A model generated the notes under the pieces. The model saw nothing but the letters and a program-made list of their open reading frames with translations, did no database searches and was not told the DNA's origin. Shown here one piece after another: positions 1-6,293 of a stretch of DNA of 8,939 nt. This DNA is from Clostridia bacterium (GTDB taxonomy: Bacteria; Bacillota; Clostridia; Oscillospirales; Acutalibacteraceae). The DNA lies in the NCBI GenBank assembly GCA_017454565.1, contig JAFTCS010000271.1, forward strand, positions 1 through 8,939. The letters run 5' to 3'. Within the stretch, counting starts at the first letter, position 1. Every line of letters starts with the position of its first letter. The position numbers and the translations under genes were made by a program.

Positions 1-266
1 AGTACGAATTCGAGATCATGGACGAGATCGACTACAAGGACGGCCACTATTACGCTCTCCTTCCCCTGTTTGATGATCCCGACAATGAAATCAGCCAGGA
101 TGACACCTACATGATCTTCGAGGCTGTTGAGGACGAGAACGGTGAACCCCAGATGGCCGAGATCGACGACGAAGATCTTCTTGACGAGCTTGCCGCCATT
201 TTTGAAGAGAGAATGCAGGAAGGCGCCGATGACGAGAGCGAGGACGAGAGCGAGGACGAGGAATAA
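1..266 (+). CDS. DUF1292 (YrzB-like) protein, 5' partial
   Basis: This is the 3' part of a small acidic protein. The frame stays open to the left edge, where codons from base 3 read YEFEI before the first Met at 18. The real start is therefore probably outside the window and that Met is internal. The core (acidic strand, then HYYALLPL, then an acidic linker and YMIFEAVEDENGE) matches DUF1292/YrzB proteins, which open with a similar 'DG..YEFEVLD...YIALLP' pattern. Family function is unknown; in Firmicutes these genes usually sit with alaS, yrzL and yrrK, which may lie just upstream here. The C-terminus is a run of Asp, Glu and Ser encoded by a 12-bp direct repeat (231-242 and 243-254). The stop is TAA at 264-266. 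No strong terminator follows immediately: only a short weak stem (about 262-280) and a T run at 287-291. Confidence 0.85.
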   Translation, partial: YEFEIMDEIDYKDGHYYALLPLFDDPDNEISQDDTYMIFEAVEDENGEPQMAEIDDEDLLDELAAIFEERMQEGADDESEDESEDEE

Positions 267-322
267 TACCACTGGTTATTTATGGCTTTTTCAAAAAAAA
301 GAAAATTATCATAAATTACCTC

Positions 323-351
323 TTGATTTTTCAAAAGAATTGTAATATAAT
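323..351 (+). promoter_or_regulatory. Sigma-A-type promoter upstream of the 6S RNA
   Basis: TTGATT (323-328), a 17-bp spacer and TATAAT (346-351) form a near-consensus promoter, with a predicted start near 358. That start is about 30 nt before the closing stem of the 6S RNA, so it would give a precursor with a 5' leader. A second perfect TATAAT at 381-386 lies just before the closing stem and would start transcription near 393, but no good -35 box sits 16-18 bp upstream of it. Confidence 0.65.
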
Positions 352-388
352 AATATCAAACAAAAGCAGAAAATTTTGTTTATAATTT

Positions 389-566
389 CTGCCCAATTCG
401 TTGCTTGTGTCTAATTAACCCTACAATTTTTAAATCGGGAGCTCGGCTCCTGCAGCGGACTTCAGACCTCCCGCTACGGCGGACGAAGGGAGTATGAAAC
501 TGCGGGGAGAACACCCACCTGCTTAACTCGTAGGCAGGTTATTTATGACACTGACGGTTGGGCGGA
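389..566 (+). ncRNA. ssrS: 6S RNA (RNA polymerase-binding regulatory RNA)
   Basis: 6S RNA binds the housekeeping RNA polymerase holoenzyme by imitating an open promoter, and is released by synthesis of a short product RNA. The sequence folds as expected. The closing stem pairs 389-396 with 558-565, then 399-401 with 554-556, then 407-411 with 547-551. A large central bubble follows. The apical arm pairs 447-455 with 500-509 (one bulged G at 505) and 468-472 with 488-492. On the 3' side of the bubble, 517-522 pairs with 534-539 as a small hairpin. The stretch 497-539 (AACTGCG, then GA.AACA, then CACCT opening that hairpin) closely follows the corresponding part of E. coli ssrS as I remember it. 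The length of about 178 nt is normal for the family. A T-rich run (567-582) and a strong terminator follow. The mature ends are inferred from pairing. It is not SRP RNA, because the conserved GGAAG/GNAR apical motif is absent. Confidence 0.85.
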
Positions 567-583
567 TTTTTATTTTGTTTTTT

Positions 584-613
584 ACGGCATGGCAGATTGT
601 CATGCCGTTTTTT
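584..613 (+). terminator. Rho-independent terminator of the 6S RNA unit
   Basis: ACGGCATG (584-591) and CATGCCGT (601-608) form a perfect 8-bp stem with a 9-nt loop, followed by a run of six T (608-613). There is no T run for the other strand, so it acts only on + strand transcripts. A T-rich stretch at 567-582 just before it may already cause some termination after the 6S closing stem. Confidence 0.85.
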
Positions 614-654
614 GCTCTCAAAGAGGCTGTTTCAGTAACGTCCTTATCCGATAA

Positions 655-688
655 TAAAAAAGACACCCGCGCATTTACGGATGTCTTT
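655..688 (-). terminator. Terminator of the DUF4358 gene
   Basis: Read on the minus strand, GACATCCG (685-678) pairs with CGGGTGTC (669-662), with one U-G wobble and an 8-nt loop. A T-rich run (661-655) follows. On the + strand the wobble becomes a C-A mismatch, so the hairpin fits minus-strand RNA better. It starts about 16 bp after the DUF4358 stop codon. Confidence 0.8.
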
Positions 689-703
689 CGTTTTTATTCA
701 AGT

Positions 704-1234
704 TCAGCCCTGACCGGATCTCAGGCTGTCATTGAGTATGGTCTCAAACGCCTTTGCCGCCGTGTCGCAGTCCTGAGCCACCACAACAAGCACATAAGGG
801 TAATGTACCGCCACCGTCGATGCAGCCTGTGTGGAGCTTCCGCTGACGTCGGCAGGAGATTTTTCATTGAGATAGCTGTTTATCGCGGCTGTAAGGGCGC
901 TGCGGGAATCCTCGTTTTTGAGCCTGAAGCAGGCGATCTCGACCTCGCTGCCCGAACGCCCGGATATGTACATTGCGTAGTCGGTCACGGTTCCCTCCGG
1001 GATCTCATAGTATCGGTTAATGTTTTGCTTTGAGATCTGTGTCAGATTATTGTAGTTCATTTTTTTGATGACTCTCGAAGCCACCTCGTCGGCAGTCAGC
1101 CGGATGTCATTGTCATGATCAGACTTGCGCTGAGTACCGAGCAGTATTAAAACGGTGACGGCCGTGACAGCGAATATCACAGCAAGCACCACAAATGTCA
1201 GGATTATATTTCTTTTGCCGGACGCCTCTTTCAT
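704..1234 (-). CDS. DUF4358 domain-containing membrane-anchored protein
   Basis: A 176-aa protein with a short basic N-terminus (MKEASGKRN), one transmembrane segment at about residues 9-32, and an extracytoplasmic domain of about 140 residues. The pattern of this domain (tyrosines before an acidic 'EVEIACF' strand, a helix with 'ALTAAINSYLNEK', and a final 'YVLVVVAQD' strand followed by a helix) fits DUF4358, a family of unknown function common in Lachnospiraceae and Oscillospiraceae. An in-frame ATG at 1249 would add five residues. I prefer the ATG at 1234 because a GAGGTGAGG ribosome-binding site lies just before it, while the 1249 codon has none. The gene has its own promoter and terminator, and sits 174 bp after the zinc-ribbon gene on the same strand. 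The family call rests on recalled pattern only. Confidence 0.8.
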   Translation of the reverse strand: MKEASGKRNIILTFVVLAVIFAVTAVTVLILLGTQRKSDHDNDIRLTADEVASRVIKKMNYNNLTQISKQNINRYYEIPEGTVTDYAMYISGRSGSEVEIACFRLKNEDSRSALTAAINSYLNEKSPADVSGSSTQAASTVAVHYPYVLVVVAQDCDTAAKAFETILNDSLRSGQG

Positions 1235-1274
1235 AACCTCACCTCGCATACCGGACTATAATAATACCACTATC

Positions 1275-1303
1275 ATTATATGATTTTACATTGTATTTTT
1301 CAA
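1275..1303 (-). promoter_or_regulatory. Sigma-A-type promoter of the DUF4358 gene
   Basis: On the minus strand, TTGAAA (1303-1298), a 17-bp spacer and TATAAT (1280-1275) form a near-consensus promoter. The predicted start is near 1268, giving a leader of about 33 nt before the ATG at 1234. Confidence 0.75.
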
Positions 1304-1365
1304 CTACAATATTGTAACCCATAACGATATTTTATGACAAAACGCTCGTTTTCATACAGCAAAGA

Positions 1366-1402
1366 CAAAAAGCACCGAAGCCGCAAAGCTCCGATGCTTT
1401 TT
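1366..1402 (-). terminator. Terminator of the zinc-ribbon protein gene
   Basis: On the minus strand, GCATCGGAGC (1397-1388) pairs with GCTTCGGTGC (1381-1372) as a 10-bp stem with two wobble pairs and a 6-nt loop. It is flanked by A5 (1402-1398) and T5 (1371-1367), which can extend the stem. It begins 7 bp after the stop codon. The T run at 1398-1402 means it might also stop + strand transcripts, but no + strand gene is seen here. Confidence 0.85.
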
Positions 1403-1408
1403 GTCCGT

Positions 1409-2734
1409 CTATGTTCCCGTGACCACACGGCCCCTCAATACGGTGGATGCGAAGAATCTCACATCATATTCGGGACACTCCAGACCGAGACCGTAATGGA
1501 CGTCGGTGAAATTAACCGGCACCTCATCCGTTCTTGCCGCAAAGGTGCTGCCGTAGTAGGTCACACTGCGCTCAGACGGGTCGCCGCCGTAGGTGGTCTT
1601 GTATGTGTACAGTATGAGCGAATTCGGTTCAAGCTCAGGTTCATGCTCAAGAACCGTATTATAATAGCACTCTGCCACACAATAGTAATAATTATCAAAA
1701 AAGCTGACATTATTTTTGTCAATGTACACCTGTTCTGAAAGAGACTCCTCACAGTGAATGAACCCTTTGGGTATAAGCGTGGCCTTGAACGAACCGGAAC
1801 CGTCAACATCACTGCAGTTTACCACAGTCTTGCATCTGCCGTCTTTTACGGAAACAGCCTGTGCCCTGCATGCGGCGCGGTTATCCGAGAATTCAACGTC
1901 ATAGATAAACAGACCCGTGACCTCTTCGGTAAAGCCTATGTTGAATTCCACCCGGCAGTCCGATGCGTAATCGCCCATAGTGATAAATTTGTACCCGGTG
2001 TTTATATTGCTCATGGCAACAAGATCGTCACAAAGCGCAAATCCGAGAATCGAGACAGACGGCCTGCCCATATATTCGCCTGAACCGTCATTCACGTCAA
2101 CAAAGGTAATATTATTGTCATACTGGTTTTTTACAGCCACAAAAATATGGTCGTGTATATTTGTGGTGATGGTGCACCTTACGGTATCCTGGGAAATATA
2201 TCTTTCCGGACCCGCCCTCAGCTCTATTTCATCGTCAGACAGTCCGAAATCGGAGCCGCCCGACTCGCTGTACGGAACAAAGCTTATGCTGTTGTCGTTC
2301 TTTATAAAAAGGGAGACGATCAGCAGCGCCGCAATGCAGGGTACAGTCACGGCAAGCGTCAGCAGAATTGCTCTTTTACCGCCCTTGCTGAACCTGCGTC
2401 CGGTTTCCGCTTCGCCGTATGAGTTGTACCCGTCGCCGTAGGCGTTGCTGTCGGACGGATAGCCTCTTGTTCTGCCGGCAAAAAAGCCCTTTGACTTTTT
2501 GGGCGCCGGTGCTGAAACGGACATATTCATATCCGGAAGCTGCGCCTCGTTTTCGCCTCTTGCAAAGCCGCTGTCTTTTTTCGGGGCATGGGCATACAGC
2601 TCGGTAAAGTAAGCCCTCACCTGCTGTTCCCTTTCTTTTCTGCGATATGTTTTTATGTCAAAGCCGCAGGCCGGGCAATAGGTCACAAAATCGCACACCT
2701 TGCCGCCGCATCCCGGACAAAATATTTCATTCAA
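1409..2734 (-). CDS. Zinc-ribbon membrane protein of unknown function
   Basis: A protein of about 441 aa. Residues 5-27 form a zinc ribbon with CPGC (Cys6, Cys9) and CPAC (Cys20, Cys23), followed by a basic stretch (YRRKERE). Next comes a low-complexity linker rich in Lys, Gly, Ser and Tyr, one transmembrane helix at about 122-144, and an extracytoplasmic domain of about 295 residues that I do not recognise. Zinc-ribbon plus linker plus single helix is a common plan in Firmicutes envelope proteins; the ribbon should be cytoplasmic. Start: the frame is open to a GTG at 2827, but those extra 31 codons run through a palindromic repeat. I chose TTG at 2734 because GGTGAT, matching the 16S tail, ends 6 nt before it; GTG at 2740 would leave no spacing. 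The stop is TAG at 1409-1411. gpmI ends 162 bp upstream on the same strand with no clear terminator between, so read-through is possible. Confidence 0.75.
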   Translation of the reverse strand: MNEIFCPGCGGKVCDFVTYCPACGFDIKTYRRKEREQQVRAYFTELYAHAPKKDSGFARGENEAQLPDMNMSVSAPAPKKSKGFFAGRTRGYPSDSNAYGDGYNSYGEAETGRRFSKGGKRAILLTLAVTVPCIAALLIVSLFIKNDNSISFVPYSESGGSDFGLSDDEIELRAGPERYISQDTVRCTITTNIHDHIFVAVKNQYDNNITFVDVNDGSGEYMGRPSVSILGFALCDDLVAMSNINTGYKFITMGDYASDCRVEFNIGFTEEVTGLFIYDVEFSDNRAACRAQAVSVKDGRCKTVVNCSDVDGSGSFKATLIPKGFIHCEESLSEQVYIDKNNVSFFDNYYYCVAECYYNTVLEHEPELEPNSLILYTYKTTYGGDPSERSVTYYGSTFAARTDEVPVNFTDVHYGLGLECPEYDVRFFASTVLRGRVVTGT

Positions 2735-2795
2735 CTGCACATCACCACTTTTCTGTCTGTTATCAAAGTGTTCCGCTCTCTGCGGCGCAGAGTCA

Positions 2796-2821
2796 GGGGG
2801 ACTTTTTCGGAAAAGTCCCCC
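2796..2821. repeat. Perfect 11-bp palindromic hairpin in the gpmI/zinc-ribbon gap
   Basis: GGGGGACTTTT (2796-2806), the loop TCGG and AAAAGTCCCCC (2811-2821) form a perfect 11-bp stem, followed by another C-rich run at 2826-2830. No T run follows on either strand, so it is not a classical terminator. It lies between the gpmI stop and the preferred zinc-ribbon start, and could be a dispersed intergenic palindrome or a 3'-end stabiliser for gpmI mRNA. Confidence 0.75.
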
Positions 2822-2896
2822 CGACACCCCCGAAAACGCTGTTTATCATTTTCAGAGTTTAACGGATCCAGGTGTTTAATTTAGCCACGAAAGCAA

Positions 2897-4411
2897 TTAA
2901 CTCCTGATGAGTGTCTTTCCGTCCATTTCCTCTGGTTGGTGGAGACCAAGAAGCTGGAGCATGGTGGGAGCAATATCCGCAAGACGTCCGCCGTCACGAA
3001 GTACGCAGGGATGATTTACAATACAGAACGGCACCAGATTTGTGGTATGAGCCGTAAAGGGCGAACCGTCCTCTTCGATCATCTTGTCTGCGTTGCCGTG
3101 ATCCGCCGTGATAAGCGCGATACCGTCCATCTTTGTGACAGCGTTCACGACCTGACCGACACAGTCGTCTACGGCTTCAACAGCCTTGACGGCAGCATCG
3201 AACACACCTGTGTGGCCTACCATGTCGCAGTTTGCAAAGTTAAGGATGATAACGTCGTATTTGCCGCTCTCGATCTTCTCAACGGCATTCTTAGCCACCT
3301 CATAAGCGCTCATCTCCGGCTGTAAGTCGTAGGTAGCTACCTTTGGCGACGGGATAAGACACCTGTCCTCTCCCTCGCTGACCTTTTCAACGCCGCCGTT
3401 GAAGAAGAAGGTTACATGAGCGTACTTCTCGGTCTCGGCTATTCTCAGTTGGGTAAGACCCTTTGAAGAGATGTAGTCGCCGAAAGTATTTACAAGAGAC
3501 TGGGGCTTGAAAGCGATCTCCACATTGGGCATGGTGGCGTCATACTGAGTCATGCAGACATAATTAAGCGGGAAGAAACCGTTTCTGCGCTCGAAGCCGC
3601 TGAAATCCGGGTCTACGAGGGTGCGGGTTATCTCTCTTGCGCGGTCCGGTCTGAAATTGCAGAATATAACGCTGTCGCCTGACTTGATAGTTGCATTCTC
3701 GGCGCACACTACGGGAACGACGAATTCATCGGTAACGCCGTTAGCGTAGGAATCCGCCACAGCCTGCACCGGATCGTCAGCCTTTACACCCTCGCCGTAT
3801 ACGAGAGCCGCATAAGCCTTTTCCACTCTGTCCCAGTTGGTGTCTCTGTCCATTGCATAGTAGCGTCCGTGAACGGTAGCGATCTTTCCCACTCCGATCT
3901 CCTCAAGCTTTGCCTTGGCTTCCGCCATATAATCCTTTGCGCTTGACGGAGGAACGTCACGTCCGTCAAGGAAGGTGTGCAGATAAACATTCTTTACACC
4001 CATCTTCTTAGCCATTTCTATAACGCCGTAAATGTGGGTGATATGGCTGTGCACACCGCCGGGTGAAAGCAGACCCATCACATGAAGAGCCTTGCCGTCC
4101 TCTGCGGCATTTTTCATAGCCTTTACAAGCACCTCGTTCTCATAGATCTTGCCGTCTTTAATGGCCTTGCTTATTCTTGTAAGCTCCTGATACACCACGC
4201 GGCCTGCGCCCATGTTGGTATGGCCTACCTCGCTGTTGCCCATCTGACCGTCAGGCAGACCTACATCCATACCGGATGCGGCAATAAGTGTGGTGGGGTT
4301 CTGAGAGAATATCTTCTCCATGTTGGGCTTGCCGGCCTCACGGATAGCATTGCCGAAATTCGTGCCTATGCCGAATCCGTCCAGTATCATCAATATCAAA
4401 GGTTTTTTCAT
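2897..4411 (-). CDS. gpmI: 2,3-bisphosphoglycerate-independent phosphoglycerate mutase
   Basis: This cytoplasmic manganese enzyme of glycolysis converts 3-phosphoglycerate to 2-phosphoglycerate through a phosphoserine intermediate. The 504-aa length is normal (about 510). The alkaline-phosphatase-like core supplies Asp11 (LMILDGFG), the catalytic Ser60 in QMGNSEVGH, Asp396 and His400 in CDMVGHTG, Asp437 and His438 in ADHGNADK, and His455 in AHTTN. Their spacing matches the known metal-binding set. The inserted phosphotransferase domain shows HTFLDGRDVPP, HGRYYAMDRD and CNFRPDRAREITR. The ATG at 4411 is preceded by GGAGAGG. A 7-bp hairpin (4446-4440 with 4434-4428, loop ggaaa on the + strand) sits in the leader just before the ribosome-binding site and pairs fully only on the minus strand. 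The nearest upstream gene is the lipoprotein gene; tpiA and pgk lie beyond it. No residue is missing. Confidence 0.98.
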   Translation of the reverse strand: MKKPLILMILDGFGIGTNFGNAIREAGKPNMEKIFSQNPTTLIAASGMDVGLPDGQMGNSEVGHTNMGAGRVVYQELTRISKAIKDGKIYENEVLVKAMKNAAEDGKALHVMGLLSPGGVHSHITHIYGVIEMAKKMGVKNVYLHTFLDGRDVPPSSAKDYMAEAKAKLEEIGVGKIATVHGRYYAMDRDTNWDRVEKAYAALVYGEGVKADDPVQAVADSYANGVTDEFVVPVVCAENATIKSGDSVIFCNFRPDRAREITRTLVDPDFSGFERRNGFFPLNYVCMTQYDATMPNVEIAFKPQSLVNTFGDYISSKGLTQLRIAETEKYAHVTFFFNGGVEKVSEGEDRCLIPSPKVATYDLQPEMSAYEVAKNAVEKIESGKYDVIILNFANCDMVGHTGVFDAAVKAVEAVDDCVGQVVNAVTKMDGIALITADHGNADKMIEEDGSPFTAHTTNLVPFCIVNHPCVLRDGGRLADIAPTMLQLLGLHQPEEMDGKTLIRS

Positions 4412-4480
4412 ATTTCCTCTCCGTTCCGCCGCCCGGAAAGGGCAGCATTTTGAATTTATTCACCCGAAACAAATACTTTT

Positions 4481-4509
4481 ACAATAAAGTTTCGCTCAAG
4501 CCTTTTCAA
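4481..4509 (-). promoter_or_regulatory. Possible gpmI promoter
   Basis: On the minus strand, TTGAAA (4509-4504), a 17-bp spacer and TATTGT (4486-4481) give a candidate with a weak -10 box. Its -35 lies inside the hairpin at 4497-4516. An alternative is TTGTAA with AATAAA slightly downstream at 18-bp spacing. Neither is strong. Confidence 0.3.
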
Positions 4510-4568
4510 AGGCTTGCAGGGTCGAGGGGCAGCGCCCCTCGTGGGAGGTTCGGAGGGCAAAGCCCTCT
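4497..4568 (-). repeat. Triple-hairpin module downstream of the lipoprotein gene
   Basis: Three hairpins follow the lipoprotein stop codon closely. On the minus strand they are GAGGGC with GCCCTC (4567-4562 and 4558-4553, triloop), a perfect CGAGGGGC with GCCCCTCG (4541-4534 and 4530-4523, triloop), and CAAGCCTT with AAGGCTTG (4516-4509 and 4504-4497, tetraloop). No clean T run follows the last stem, so termination strength is uncertain. The spacer words (AAGCCTTTT, GGGT, GAGG-TTC) resemble those of the module after tpiA, suggesting a dispersed repeat family. Confidence 0.7.
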
Positions 4569-4574
4569 GACTTC

Positions 4575-6032
4575 TCAGGGGAAGACCTTTATATCGCCGT
4601 CCGTACTATTTGGCTCATACTTGATCCACTTTATTTCAGGCTCACCCGGGTCGGCAACGTACATATTACCGTCATCGTCCTTTGTAAACTTAGTGAAAGA
4701 GATCTCGCACCGAAGATTCTCAAGCTCACCGGTTTTCAGATTGTACCTCTGACCCGAAGGCCTTCGATCCTGTCTGTCTGTTTCAGGTGATGAATATTCT
4801 ATTCCGATGTAATCATTCGGGTTTGAGAAATACAGGAAGTCTCCGCAGATACCCATAGTCTCGCCGCCTGTAAAGGCGCTGCCAAATATAAAGAGGACGC
4901 TCTCTTCTCCGGTGGCCATATTTCTGGAATAGAGCTTATTTCCGTTGGGAGCGCTTTCCGAATAATAATACAGCGTTCCGCCTTCCCTGTCATAATAGTA
5001 GTTTGTACACTTGTTTTCAGAGACCTTTTCGGGTGTACCGCCGTCGGTGCTCAGCTTGTAAAGGCAGCCGTCGCCCTTTTCGGAATTGTCGATATAGAAA
5101 AGCTCGGTGTTGATAAGCCGCAGGCTGACAACGGTGTTCTTCATTTTGTCCGTCCAGTTGCCGCTTGAAGAATCGGGCTGCATGTCGCTGATGAGAGCCA
5201 CCTTGTTTGAGCCGTCAATGAGGGAACGGTAAAGTCCCGCCTTTGAACTGTCGAACCGTACATCGCCCGTACTCTTGTCGTAGGTATAGCCCGCGTCATA
5301 ATAGTAGATGAATCCGCTGCCCGCAGCAAAGGCACCGGCGCGGATATCACTGATAAATCCAAGCTTGTCGCCGTTTCTGGAAAGAGTCATAACATTGAAA
5401 GCCACCGGACCCGCGCTGCTCCGGTCCTCGACATTGGCGTTGAGCACCTTGTAGATGTACCCGTCGCCGCCGTCAATAAAGGACTGTCCGGAAAGCAGGT
5501 CGCTTATGCAGCTTTCCACCATTGCGGAAGCGTTATCGGCGGCTGCCCCCTGAGAAACCGCCCTGTCTGCTATGAACTTTTTGACCATATCCGCAGGATA
5601 TAGCACACTTTCCTTTACCGCAGCGGGGTCTGTGACGTCCCAGTGGTAAATGTCGGCGCTCTGGTCGTAGTTTGTGCCGAAAGCGTCAGTCTCGATAAGC
5701 CGGTTGACGTCAGCCCTGAACTTGAATTCATTCGGGTTCTTCAGTTCGGCGCGCTTGGCGTCGTACTGCACACCGTCAGCCACCTGAGCGATCTCACAGG
5801 TATCGTCGTCATTGATGACAAAGACCCTGTTGCCGGCGCAGTAAACCGGCTTGCTGCTGCCGTTCTGTATAACAGAGCTGTACAGCCTTACCCTTGACGC
5901 AGCAACGTCCCCGGGGGAAGTCTGAGAGGTACCGGAACCGCTGTTATCGCCCGGACCCGAACCGGCACAGCCCGCCATTGCCGTTGAAGCAAGAGCGCAG
6001 GCTAAAAGCAGTGCGAATAGTTTTCTTTTCAT
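4575..6032 (-). CDS. Secreted lipoprotein with DUF5050-like repeat domain
   Basis: A 485-aa protein with a lipoprotein signal peptide: basic MKRK, a hydrophobic stretch (about 5-18), then MAGC with Cys22 as the likely lipidated residue. A Gly/Ser/Asp-rich tether follows. The mature part should sit outside the cell membrane. It contains repeated 'GLYRSLIDGSNKVALIS', 'LFYIDNSEKGDGCLYKLSTDG' and 'LYYYSES..NKLYSRNMATGEE' units. These resemble the strands of DUF5050-like beta-propeller domains, in which Y/F-Y-rich strands alternate with Asp-Gly turns. No catalytic residues are recognisable, so the function is unknown. An in-frame ATG exists at 6149, but GGAG lies 6 nt before the ATG at 6032 and the signal peptide begins exactly there. 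A 9-bp stem lies in the leader, and possible promoter boxes at about 6115-6149 are weak. The gene interrupts the glycolytic cluster between tpiA and gpmI. Confidence 0.85.
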   Translation of the reverse strand: MKRKLFALLLACALASTAMAGCAGSGPGDNSGSGTSQTSPGDVAASRVRLYSSVIQNGSSKPVYCAGNRVFVINDDDTCEIAQVADGVQYDAKRAELKNPNEFKFRADVNRLIETDAFGTNYDQSADIYHWDVTDPAAVKESVLYPADMVKKFIADRAVSQGAAADNASAMVESCISDLLSGQSFIDGGDGYIYKVLNANVEDRSSAGPVAFNVMTLSRNGDKLGFISDIRAGAFAAGSGFIYYYDAGYTYDKSTGDVRFDSSKAGLYRSLIDGSNKVALISDMQPDSSSGNWTDKMKNTVVSLRLINTELFYIDNSEKGDGCLYKLSTDGGTPEKVSENKCTNYYYDREGGTLYYYSESAPNGNKLYSRNMATGEESVLFIFGSAFTGGETMGICGDFLYFSNPNDYIGIEYSSPETDRQDRRPSGQRYNLKTGELENLRCEISFTKFTKDDDGNMYVADPGEPEIKWIKYEPNSTDGDIKVFP

Positions 6033-6055
6033 TTTGATCTCCATTATTTTCCGTA

Positions 6056-6097
6056 AGCCGGAGAAGCGCAGAGCAAGCCGCTCCGGTCTCTCCGGCT
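6056..6097. repeat. Long hairpin in the leader of the lipoprotein gene
   Basis: AGCCGGAGA (6056-6064) and TCTCCGGCT (6089-6097) form a perfect 9-bp stem, with an inner 4-bp stem (6065-6068 with 6079-6082). It ends about 14 bp before the ribosome-binding site of the lipoprotein gene, so it could affect translation or mRNA stability. It has no T run and matches no riboswitch class I know. Confidence 0.6.
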
Positions 6098-6133
6098 GTA
6101 TGTCGTGTGAAATAATTCTGTTATTTAAGCGAA

Positions 6134-6168
6134 TAAAAAACAATAGCAAAAACTGCGGGTTTTATTGC
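6134..6168 (-). terminator. Probable terminator of tpiA
   Basis: On the minus strand, GCAATAAAAC (6168-6159) pairs with GTTTTTGC (6153-6146) with a small bulge and a 5-nt loop. A TATTG stretch and a run of six T (6140-6135) follow. The stem is AT-rich and lies beyond the triple-hairpin module, about 125 bp after the tpiA stop codon. It overlaps possible promoter boxes of the lipoprotein gene. Confidence 0.5.
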
Positions 6169-6197
6169 GAAGCAAATCAAAGCCTTTTATGACGGGT

Positions 6198-6270
6198 GCA
6201 GGGACTGTGTCCCTGCCGAGGGTTCTAAAGGGCGAGAAGCCCCTTAGCAGGGTTTGGAACTGCGTCCCAA
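6198..6270 (-). repeat. Triple-hairpin module downstream of tpiA
   Basis: Three stems are spaced through this stretch. On the minus strand they are TTGGGAC with GTTCCAA (6270-6264 and 6260-6254), AAGGGGC with GCCCTTT (6245-6239 and 6233-6227), and GCAGGGAC with GTCCCTGC (6216-6209 and 6205-6198). The first two each contain one G-U pair that exists only on the minus strand; on the + strand these are A-C mismatches. This fits a structured 3' region of tpiA mRNA. AAGCCTTTT (6181-6189 region) and GGGT next to the third stem are shared with the module at 4497-4568. Confidence 0.7.
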
Positions 6271-6293
6271 CATTTGATCGCGATCTCCGGCTT

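Noticed and set aside
430..545. SRP RNA as an alternative for the structured RNA
   Set aside because: The short promoter-like TACAAT at 422 would give a transcript of SRP-like size, but the conserved apical GGAAG/GNAR motif is missing and the pairing extends out to 389-565 as in 6S RNA.
545..1033. Open frame of 162 codons on the + strand
   Set aside because: It begins inside the 6S RNA, crosses two terminators and runs antisense through the DUF4358 gene. It has no ribosome-binding site and its protein has no recognisable pattern.
4497..4568. Insertion sequence ends
   Set aside because: The palindromes are short separate hairpins without a transposase, paired terminal repeats or target duplications.
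6033..6149. Longer N-terminus for the lipoprotein (ATG at 6149)
   Set aside because: The added residues run through a leader hairpin and place 39 residues before a classical lipoprotein signal peptide. A good Shine-Dalgarno site fits the ATG at 6032.
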